From NCBI GenBank assembly GCA_964542315.1, contig CAZIUA010000088.1, positions 1-9,942 on the forward strand: a stretch of 9,942 nucleotides of DNA, read 5' to 3'. This document shows positions 1 to 5,975 of this stretch, piece by piece. The DNA comes from UBA11524 sp964542315 (lineage in GTDB: Bacteria; Bacillota; Clostridia; Christensenellales; Aristaeellaceae). The first letter of the stretch is position 1. Each line of letters begins with the position of its first letter. The notes below the pieces were generated by a model. That model worked only from the letters and a program-made list of their open reading frames with translations. It ran no database searches and was not told the origin of the DNA. The translations under genes were made by a program, and so were the position numbers.

Positions 1-2
1 AA

Positions 3-749
3 ATGGAAGAAAAGAAGCTGAGTCTGCCCGAGATCCACGCGGAACTGATGGAGCAGATCAAGGACGTGATGGCGGTGTGCGAGCGTCACGGCATTGAATA
101 CAACCTTATGTGCGGTACCCTGCTGGGTGCGGTGCGCCACAAGGGATTCATCCCGTGGGATGACGATATCGACCTGCTGATGACCCGCGCCAATTTCGAG
201 AAGTTCCGCGTGGTGTATCCGAAGGAGTGCGACAAGCGCTTCGAGCTGACCTATCTGGACACCTGGACGCCCCGTGTGATGAATCGCGACCCCGAAAAGG
301 CCGCCGCGTTCACCGATTTCTTCATCCTCGACCCCGTCCCTGCGGAGGGCATTAAGCGCAAACTGTGGTTCCTGCGCCTGCATATGCTCCAGGGCATGAT
401 GAAGAAGAACGTGGATTACAGCCGCTTCAGCTGGAAGAACAAGATCCTGCTCTTCGCCACCCACCTGATGGGTCTGCCCTTCTCCATCGAGCAGAAGTCC
501 AGGTGGTATGACAAGTGGTCCACCTCCGTCAAGGAAGGCAATGACCTGTGCATGTCCAACGGCGCGTTCGAGCTGATGATGCACATCTGGCATCCGGATC
601 AGTTCGAGGAGAAGATCAAGGTGCCCTTTGAGGATACGGAATGCCTGATCCCGAAGAAGTGGGACGAGGTGCTGACCATTCTCTTTGGCCCGGATTACAT
701 GACGCCTCCGCCCGAATCCGAGCGCGTGGCCAAGCATCTGGATGTGTGA
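3..749 (+). CDS. LicD family phosphotransferase (phosphocholine-transferase-like)
   Basis: This is a cytosolic transferase of the LicD (fukutin-related, nucleotidyltransferase-fold) family. Characterised members move phosphocholine from CDP-choline onto cell-surface glycans or teichoic acids; the donor and acceptor here are unknown. The family signature is clear near the N-terminus: a GTLLGAVRHKGF block at residues 38-49, followed by PWDDDIDL at 51-58, whose Asp cluster (D53-D55, D57) is the expected metal and nucleotide site. The C-terminal FGPDYMTPPPE (228-238) matches the end typical of these proteins. The length of 248 residues is close to the family norm, and there is no signal peptide or membrane segment. 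The ATG lies two bases from the window edge, so its ribosome binding site cannot be seen and a longer start upstream is possible. The next gene is 82 bases away, so sharing its transcript is uncertain. The family call is firm and the substrate is not. Confidence 0.87.
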   Translation: MEEKKLSLPEIHAELMEQIKDVMAVCERHGIEYNLMCGTLLGAVRHKGFIPWDDDIDLLMTRANFEKFRVVYPKECDKRFELTYLDTWTPRVMNRDPEKAAAFTDFFILDPVPAEGIKRKLWFLRLHMLQGMMKKNVDYSRFSWKNKILLFATHLMGLPFSIEQKSRWYDKWSTSVKEGNDLCMSNGAFELMMHIWHPDQFEEKIKVPFEDTECLIPKKWDEVLTILFGPDYMTPPPESERVAKHLDV

Positions 750-765
750 TCCGCGCCAGCGGCAA

Positions 766-813
766 GCCTCGGGAGGCGCAAAGGCCTTCCGGGGCATCCC
801 CCTCATTCAAGGC
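766..813 (+). other. GC-rich inverted repeats in the gap before the MBL hydrolase gene
   Basis: The gap between the LicD gene and the hydrolase gene holds short inverted repeats. GCCT-CGGG-AGGC (with CTC/GAG read as an alternative register) lies at 766-777. GCCTT at 784-788 can pair with AAGGC at 809-813, enclosing GGGG-CAT-CCCC at 791-801. No T-run follows, so this is not a standard intrinsic terminator. It could be a weak RNA structure that separates or tunes the two genes, or chance in GC-rich DNA. No promoter with recognisable -35 and -10 boxes was found in 750-831. Confidence 0.3.
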
Positions 814-831
814 GAAGGAACAACTGAACAT

Positions 832-1641
832 ATGGATATGATTTTCTGCCCACTGTACTCCGGATCGAGCGGCAACGCCCTTTTCGTGCAGTACGGCGGC
901 ACTCGTTTGCTGATCGACGCGGGCAAATCCGGCAAGATGATCGCCGAGGCGCTGGATATGATCGGCGTTGATCCCGGCACGCTGGACGGCGTGCTCGTCA
1001 CCCATGAGCACTCCGACCACATCGCCGGTGTGGGCGTGCTGGCCCGCAAATACAAACCCCCGGTCTATGCCACCGCCGCCACCTGGGAGGCGATGGCCGA
1101 GAAGGTCGGCAAGATCCCGGAGGGCTGCCGACGCGCCTTTGATACCTTCTCCGACTTTTATCTCGGAGACATTGGCGTGGTGCCCTTCTCCATCCCCCAT
1201 GACGCGGCGGATCCCGTGGGCTATCGCCTGTGGGGCGGGAACGTCAGCATCTCCACCGCGACGGATCTGGGCTTCTTCCCACGTACCGTGCGGGATGCCG
1301 TGGCCGGATCATCCCTCGTGCTGCTGGAGAGCAACCACGATCCGGATATGCTCCGCATGAACAGCCACTACACCGCGCGGCTCAAGCAGCGCATCCTCTC
1401 CAACCATGGCCACCTGTCCAACGACGCCTGCGCTGATGCCCTCCTCCAGCTGGTGGAAGGCGGCACGCAGCACGTCATCCTCGGCCACCTCAGCGGCGAA
1501 AACAACACGCCCGCGCTGGCCCGCCGGGTCTCGGAGGAAAGGATGCGCCGCGAAGGCGTCCGCCTGGGGGAGGATCTCTTCCTCGATGTCGCCCGCCGCG
1601 ATCAGGTGGGCAGCGTCTACACGCTGGAGGCAGATGTATGA
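832..1641 (+). CDS. YycJ/WalJ-like MBL-fold metallo-hydrolase
   Basis: This 269-residue metallo-beta-lactamase-fold hydrolase belongs to the YycJ (WalJ) group, cytosolic two-metal enzymes linked to nuclease activity and to coordination of cell-wall growth with replication in Bacillus relatives. The family opening LYSGSSGNA is at residues 8-16 and LLIDAG at 26-31. The metal motif HEHSDH is at 58-63. Further likely metal or active-site residues are H123 (IPHD), D145 (TATD), H169 (NHDPD) and H219 in LGHLSGENN. An ATG at 742 would add 30 residues and overlap the LicD stop, but it has no good ribosome binding site and the extra residues match nothing expected. The ATG at 832 sits 12 bases after AAGGA (815-819) and directly before the conserved start; the ATG at 838 is an alternative. 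The usual partners walR and walK are not next to it. The stop overlaps the next start as ATGA, so the two are translationally coupled. Confidence 0.9.
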   Translation: MDMIFCPLYSGSSGNALFVQYGGTRLLIDAGKSGKMIAEALDMIGVDPGTLDGVLVTHEHSDHIAGVGVLARKYKPPVYATAATWEAMAEKVGKIPEGCRRAFDTFSDFYLGDIGVVPFSIPHDAADPVGYRLWGGNVSISTATDLGFFPRTVRDAVAGSSLVLLESNHDPDMLRMNSHYTARLKQRILSNHGHLSNDACADALLQLVEGGTQHVILGHLSGENNTPALARRVSEERMRREGVRLGEDLFLDVARRDQVGSVYTLEADV

Positions 1642-2429
1642 GCAAGACGCGGCGAACGCTGCTGACGGTGCTGCTCCTGGCACTGGTGCGGCATCCGCTG
1701 GAAGTGGTGCTGGCATCGCTCGTGCCGGATCTCGCGCCTGAACCCGTTGCGGGCTGCCTTGCGGCCCTGACGGGGACGCTGCTGGCTGTGGCGCTGCCGG
1801 CCTGGCTCTTGCATCCCTGGCGGAGCGACCGCCTGCCGCGCTGCCGGACGGTGCTCATCAGCATCGCGGAGGGTGCGGCGCTGGCGCTGTGCATCCGCAT
1901 GGCCGGGATGGCGCTGGACGCGCTCTGGCAGGGCGCACTGGACCTGTCTGTGACGGGCATGGACGCGCCGCGCAGCGTTCCGGAAACGCTGCTGTATGCC
2001 GCCGTGATGATGATCGTCCCTGCGCTGGCAGAGGAATGCTTCTTCCGCGGTGCTGTTTTGACATCGCTGCTGGACGGTGCGCGCCGCTGGACGGCGATCC
2101 TGCTGACGGCGGCCTTCTTCGCGCTGATGCACACCAGTCTGGCGAATCTGCCCAGCCTGCTGCTGCTCTCCCTTTTCCTGACGCTGCTGATGCTGCGCAC
2201 GGGGCGCATCGCCGCCCCCATCGCCGCGCATCTGGTCTACAACCTGACGGCCTGGCTGCCCTTTGCGCCGTCTGTCTGGGGGAGCCTCCTCTGCGGCGCG
2301 CTCCTGGCGGCCTGGCTGATCCGCACCTGCACACGCCTGCCGCGCATGGCCCATCCGCCCATGCAGCGCACGAATCTGCTGCTGTCCGGCGCGGCCCTGG
2401 CGGCCTGCGTGGCTTCTTTCTTCCTGTGA
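1638..2429 (+). CDS. CPBP family intramembrane metalloprotease
   Basis: This is a 263-residue integral membrane protein of the CPBP (Abi, type II CAAX prenyl endopeptidase-like) family, which includes Rce1-like proteases and bacteriocin self-immunity proteins. All three family motifs are present: EECFFR with E132, E133 and R137; FALMH with H165; and HLVYN with H198 and N202. These are the presumed catalytic and metal-binding residues, so the protein looks active. Hydrophobic stretches near 36-58, 71-90, 117-131, 152-187, 191-205, 214-230 and 246-262 suggest about seven or eight membrane spans. Its ATG overlaps the upstream stop by 4 bases, and GGAGG at 1626-1630 lies inside the upstream gene with a 7-base spacer, indicating coupled translation. 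The next gene begins 19 bases after its stop. Its substrate is unknown; the next-door exported peptidase-like protein or the downstream exporter are possible functional partners, but this is inference from position only. Confidence 0.92.
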   Translation: MSKTRRTLLTVLLLALVRHPLEVVLASLVPDLAPEPVAGCLAALTGTLLAVALPAWLLHPWRSDRLPRCRTVLISIAEGAALALCIRMAGMALDALWQGALDLSVTGMDAPRSVPETLLYAAVMMIVPALAEECFFRGAVLTSLLDGARRWTAILLTAAFFALMHTSLANLPSLLLLSLFLTLLMLRTGRIAAPIAAHLVYNLTAWLPFAPSVWGSLLCGALLAAWLIRTCTRLPRMAHPPMQRTNLLLSGAALAACVASFFL

Positions 2430-2435
2430 CATCCC

Positions 2436-2443
2436 GGAGGTGA
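2436..2443 (+). promoter_or_regulatory. Ribosome binding site that fixes a TTG start
   Basis: GGAGGTGA at 2436-2443 is a full complement of the 16S rRNA 3' end. It is followed by 5 bases and then TTG at 2449. The in-frame GTG at 2440 lies inside this Shine-Dalgarno sequence and has no site of its own, so TTG at 2449 is the likely initiation codon of the metallopeptidase-like gene. Confidence 0.8.
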
Positions 2444-2448
2444 CGAGC

Positions 2449-3951
2449 TTGCGATTTCTGATGCTCCTGCTGGCCCTGTGCTTTGCTGTGTCCGCCGGTG
2501 CGGAAGGGGTGTCCGCGCAGATCACCTACGCCGAGCTCTACGGCAAGAGCCTGCGCATCACGGCGGACGTCACCGAAACGGCCCACGCACGTTATTTCTT
2601 TGCGCACACACTCCCTGCGGATGAGCGCGAGGCCTGCATCCGTCATGCGGATGCGCTGTTGTGCCAGCTCCCGATCACACAGCAGCCCGAGATCTGCCTC
2701 ATGGAGGCCTCGGACTTCGATGGCGTGCGCATCGACGGGCATCGGCTCTACCTCGCCCCCATGGACTGGAACAGCGCCGATTTCGCCGCGCTGGTGCTTC
2801 AGGCCGCTGCGGGGGAATACAGCCATTACGGGCTGGCCTATGGGCTGGCGAACATGCTTCTGGGCCATGACGGTGCCTTTGTCTGCCCGGAACAGTCCGC
2901 CGTGTTCGACCTGAACCTGCTCTGCTTCGATCCCGCCTTTGTTGCACAGGCGGACGCAGACGCCGCGCGCGCGCTCGCCACTGCGTTTGCCGCCGCCTAT
3001 ACGGACGTCCATGGCCTTGATGCCTGCTGGGCGCTACTGTGTGCCTCCGCCACAGCGGATGGCATGGCGGATCTCGCGGAAGCCTTGCGCCTTTTCTGTG
3101 CGGATCATGACGTCAATGCTCAGCCCGGGACGCTGCGTATCAGCCAGGGCGGCGCGGCGTATGCGTATCGTGTCCGCACGGATGGCGCGGAATACTGGAT
3201 CGGCCGCAAATGGCAGGACTGCAACCGCGCGCTGAATCCCCTCGTCACGGCGCATTTCCTGCTCGAAAACTACGAGGAGACAGCCGCCTTTTTCCGCATC
3301 AATGAGGTGCAAATGGCCTCCTATCGGCAGTTGTTTTCCCGTCCGGATGCCGACAGCGTGACCGTACTGCTGCCCAATCCGCTGCGGGGGCTGAACGGTT
3401 CCGTGTATCAGCCTGCGGAGCACTGCATCCTCCTGCTGAACGCGGATTCGCTCATGCATGAGTACATCCACGCCCTGGCGCAGCCGTCCGCCGCGCAGGA
3501 AAGCTGGGAGACCGAGGGCTTCGCACGGTATTTTTCCTACTATGATGACCACTATGGCATCGCCCTGGTCAATGCGGACTACGCCGCTGCCCCGGATACC
3601 GAGAAGCTCCACCACATCCATGAATTCTGCGCGAAGATCGGTCGCGAGATCGACATGGCGGTGGATTTCGGCGACATGGAGAGCATCATCGCCTATGTAT
3701 TCGGTTATACGTCCCCCAATGCCAGCTATGCCGCAGGTTCGGCGTATGTCCACTATCTGGTGCAGCGCTATGGCGAGGAAAAAATCATCCGCCATGTGCT
3801 GGATGGCGCACCGCTGGACGCCGAACAGGCCGATCTGGTGGCCGACTGGACGGCCTGGCTGAAGGATCATTACGGCAGCTACACGCAGGTCGCGCAGAAC
3901 ACCACGACCCGGAACATCCCCCAACTCCCGGCAGGGAAAAGCAGCGAATGA
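2449..3951 (+). CDS. Exported HEXXH zinc metallopeptidase-like protein
   Basis: This 500-residue protein appears secreted, with a gluzincin-type zinc peptidase core near its C-terminus. With the TTG start the N-terminus is a typical signal peptide: R2, a hydrophobic core at about 3-16, and an AxA site predicting cleavage after A18. It is not a lipoprotein, because Leu precedes C11 where a lipobox needs a small residue. The zinc site is HEYIH (H337, E338, H341) followed by WETEGFARYF, whose E356 is the likely third ligand. A downstream AAGSAYVHYLVQRYG segment (about 428-442) resembles the helix that follows the active site in peptidase-MA-like proteins. The 320 residues before the HEXXH are not recognisable and are rich in Ala and acidic residues. 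No sortase signal, membrane anchor or repeat is seen. It lies 19 bases after the CPBP gene and 17 bases before the ABC-F gene, in the same apparent operon. Protease activity is inferred from the motif; the substrate is unknown. Confidence 0.77.
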   Translation: MRFLMLLLALCFAVSAGAEGVSAQITYAELYGKSLRITADVTETAHARYFFAHTLPADEREACIRHADALLCQLPITQQPEICLMEASDFDGVRIDGHRLYLAPMDWNSADFAALVLQAAAGEYSHYGLAYGLANMLLGHDGAFVCPEQSAVFDLNLLCFDPAFVAQADADAARALATAFAAAYTDVHGLDACWALLCASATADGMADLAEALRLFCADHDVNAQPGTLRISQGGAAYAYRVRTDGAEYWIGRKWQDCNRALNPLVTAHFLLENYEETAAFFRINEVQMASYRQLFSRPDADSVTVLLPNPLRGLNGSVYQPAEHCILLLNADSLMHEYIHALAQPSAAQESWETEGFARYFSYYDDHYGIALVNADYAAAPDTEKLHHIHEFCAKIGREIDMAVDFGDMESIIAYVFGYTSPNASYAAGSAYVHYLVQRYGEEKIIRHVLDGAPLDAEQADLVADWTAWLKDHYGSYTQVAQNTTTRNIPQLPAGKSSE

Positions 3952-3968
3952 ACATGAGGTGAAGTAAG

Positions 3969-5876
3969 ATGATACTCCTTTCCTTGCAGGGCGTGCAGAA
4001 GAGCTTCGGCACTAATGAGGTGCTGCGGGACGCCTCCCTCGTCCTTCAGGACGGCCAGCGCATGGGCCTGGTGGGCGTGAACGGCTGCGGCAAGTCCACG
4101 CTGATGAAGATCATCGCCGGTGTGGAGACCTCCGATGGTGGCACCATCACCATGCAAAAGGGGCTGCGTCTGGGTTATCTGGCGCAGCAGGGCATGGTGA
4201 GCGAGGGCCGTACCGTGCTGGAGGAACTGGAATCCGTTTTCGAGCCTGTGGTCGAGATGGAAAAGCAGCTGCGCCGGATGGAAGAGCAGATGGCTGAGTG
4301 CGGCGATGACTATACCCGCCTGAGCCGTCTGGGCAGCCAGTACGACGCGCTGACGCTGGAATTCGAGCGGCGCAACGGCTACGGCTGGCGCTCCACCGTG
4401 CAGGGCGTTCTGGCTGGTCTGGGCTTCCGCAAGGAGCAGCAGCATCAGCTGGCGAGCCTCCTTTCCGGCGGCGAGCGCACCCGTCTGTGTCTGGGCCGCA
4501 TGCTGCTGACCGAGCCCGACCTCCTCCTCCTGGACGAACCGACCAACCACCTGGACCTGAAGTCCATCGCGTGGCTGGAGGAATACCTGCGTACCTACAA
4601 GGGCGCCGTGCTCATCATCAGCCATGACCGCTATTTCATGGATCATGTCTGCGACCGCATGTGTGAGCTGCTCCTGGGCGTGACGGAATGCTATGACGGC
4701 AACTACACCTCCTACATGGCGCAGCGGACGGAGCGGTTCGAGATCCGCATGAAGGCCTACGAGCTGCAGCAGAAGGAGATCGCCCGGCAGGAGGCCATCA
4801 TTGCGCGCTATCGCCAGTTCAACCGGGAGAAATCCATCAAGCTGGCGGAAAGCCGCGAAAAGCGCCTGGAAAAGGTGGAACGTCTGGAAAAGCCCAAGGA
4901 CGAATCCGCCATCCGCTTCCGCTTTGACGTCCGCCGCCGCACGGGCGATGATGTGCTCATGCTCGACGAACTGTCGAAGGGCTTTGACGGGCGGACGCTG
5001 TTCGAACATGTGAAGATGCATGTCCGCGCCGGCGACCGCATCGCCCTCATCGGCGACAACGGCGTTGGCAAATCGACCCTGTTCAAGTGCATCGTGGGGG
5101 AACAGAAGCCCGATAACGGCACCATCCGCTTCGGTGCAGGCGTCGATCTGGGCTACTACGATCAGCATCAGGCGCATCTGCACGAGGAGAAGACCGTTCT
5201 GGATGAGGTGTGGGACGACTTCCACCGGCTGGATCAGACCGAGGTGCGCGGTGCATTGGGTCTGTTCCTCTTCACGGGGGATGATGTGCTCATGCCCATC
5301 TCGACCCTCTCCGGCGGCGAAAAGGGCCGCGTCGCGCTGACCAAGCTCATGCTGCGCAAGGACAATGTGCTCCTCCTGGACGAGCCGACCAACCATCTGG
5401 ACATGGATTCCCGCGAGGTGCTGGAAGACGCCCTGGAGAATTTCCCCGGCACCATCCTGGCCATCAGCCATGACCGCTACTTCATCAACCGCTTCGCCGA
5501 GAAGGTCTGCGTGCTGGAGACGGACGGCATCAAGGAGTATCTGGGCAACTACGACGATTATTTCGAGAAGATCAACCGCGAGCAGGCGCCGGACAGCGAG
5601 ACCGCAGGCATGACGCGCACGGCCATCGAGAAGGAGAAGCGCAAATCCCGCGAGGAAGAAAAGCGCATCCGCGAAAAGAAGCAGGCCCTGCAAAACGCGG
5701 AAAAGGCTATCGCAGCGGCCGAGGATGAAGCGGCGGAGATCGAGGCGCGCCTGGCTGATCCGGCCACCTATGCCGATCCGGAACAGGCGGCCGTGCTGGC
5801 CAAGGCCTATCAGGCCAAGAAGGACGAGATCGAGCGCCTGTACGCCGAATGGGAGGCGCTGGAGGCCGACGCCTGA
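3969..5876 (+). CDS. ABC-F family ATPase (YdiF/Uup-like)
   Basis: This 635-residue soluble ABC-F protein has two ATPase domains in one chain and no membrane segments. Such proteins bind the ribosomal E site and help with stalled or drug-bound ribosomes. Domain 1 has Walker A GVNGCGKST (36-44), signature LSGGE (165-169) and Walker B ending in DE with E190. Domain 2 has Walker A GDNGVGKST (362-370), signature LSGGE (447-451) and Walker B ending in E472. Both sites keep the catalytic Glu and the DEPTNHLD sequence typical of ABC-F. The linker between them (about 245-315) is helical and Arg/Lys/Glu-rich, as expected for the arm reaching towards P-site tRNA. A charged coiled coil at about 550-633 matches the extra C-terminal domain of Uup and YdiF. 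GAGGTGA at 3956-3962 lies 6 bases before the ATG. Whether it acts in housekeeping translation or antibiotic resistance cannot be read from the sequence, although the exporter pair follows it. Confidence 0.95.
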   Translation: MILLSLQGVQKSFGTNEVLRDASLVLQDGQRMGLVGVNGCGKSTLMKIIAGVETSDGGTITMQKGLRLGYLAQQGMVSEGRTVLEELESVFEPVVEMEKQLRRMEEQMAECGDDYTRLSRLGSQYDALTLEFERRNGYGWRSTVQGVLAGLGFRKEQQHQLASLLSGGERTRLCLGRMLLTEPDLLLLDEPTNHLDLKSIAWLEEYLRTYKGAVLIISHDRYFMDHVCDRMCELLLGVTECYDGNYTSYMAQRTERFEIRMKAYELQQKEIARQEAIIARYRQFNREKSIKLAESREKRLEKVERLEKPKDESAIRFRFDVRRRTGDDVLMLDELSKGFDGRTLFEHVKMHVRAGDRIALIGDNGVGKSTLFKCIVGEQKPDNGTIRFGAGVDLGYYDQHQAHLHEEKTVLDEVWDDFHRLDQTEVRGALGLFLFTGDDVLMPISTLSGGEKGRVALTKLMLRKDNVLLLDEPTNHLDMDSREVLEDALENFPGTILAISHDRYFINRFAEKVCVLETDGIKEYLGNYDDYFEKINREQAPDSETAGMTRTAIEKEKRKSREEEKRIREKKQALQNAEKAIAAAEDEAAEIEARLADPATYADPEQAAVLAKAYQAKKDEIERLYAEWEALEADA

Positions 5877-5888
5877 CAAGGATGCACA

Positions 5889-5901
5889 CCGGCTGAGCCG
5901 G
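5889..5901 (+). other. Small GC hairpin after the ABC-F gene
   Basis: CCGGC (5889-5893), loop TGA, GCCGG (5897-5901) forms a perfect 5-bp stem 13 bases after the ABC-F stop. Only three T residues follow, so it is too weak for a convincing intrinsic terminator. It may slow RNA polymerase or protect the 3' end of the upstream message. Transcription probably continues into the exporter genes. Confidence 0.4.
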
Positions 5902-5943
5902 GTTTGAAATAGACTGGATCCCGTTTGATGCTGGAAGACCGCA

Positions 5944-5970
5944 GGAGAGAAACGCTCTCCACGAAGGAGG
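5944..5970 (+). promoter_or_regulatory. Leader hairpin and ribosome binding site of the exporter genes
   Basis: GGAGAG (5944-5949), loop AAACG, CTCTCC (5955-5960) makes a perfect 6-bp stem ending 3 bases before the Shine-Dalgarno AAGGAGG (5964-5970). The ATG at 5976 follows after 5 bases. The right arm of the stem could instead pair with the Shine-Dalgarno: TCTCC (5956-5960) with GGAGG (5966-5970), four Watson-Crick pairs and one G-U across a 5-base loop. The two structures exclude each other. That geometry would allow control of translation, but both stems are short and the regulatory role is inference. The ribosome binding site itself is strong and decides the start of the downstream gene. 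Confidence 0.5.
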
Positions 5971-5975
5971 CACGA

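Noticed and set aside
742..831. ATG at 742 as the start of the MBL hydrolase, overlapping the LicD stop
   Set aside because: The 30 extra residues do not resemble the family, there is no ribosome binding site, and the conserved start of the fold follows ATG 832.
1354..1365. A near copy (11 of 12) of the CGCATGAACTGC repeat
   Set aside because: It lies inside the hydrolase coding region, where it encodes part of LRMNSH, and has no partner at 21 bp. Coincidence is the simplest explanation.
2449..2484. Cys at residue 11 of the metallopeptidase-like protein as a lipoprotein attachment site
   Set aside because: The residue before it is Leu where a lipobox needs a small residue, and it lies inside the hydrophobic core. 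An AxA cleavage site at residues 16-18 fits better.
1490..3012. Overlapping long - strand frames opposite the CPBP and metallopeptidase genes
   Set aside because: They are low-complexity Arg/Gln/Ala-rich products of GC-rich antisense reading, while the + strand encodes proteins with intact family motifs.
3922..3948. QLPAGK near the C-terminus of the metallopeptidase-like protein as a sortase signal
   Set aside because: It is not LPXTG, and no hydrophobic segment or basic tail follows.
5904..5932. TTGAAA as a -35 box for a promoter in the exporter leader
   Set aside because: It matches five of six -35 positions, but the -10 position 17 bases on reads GATGCT, only three of six. A separate exporter promoter is therefore not supported, though not excluded.
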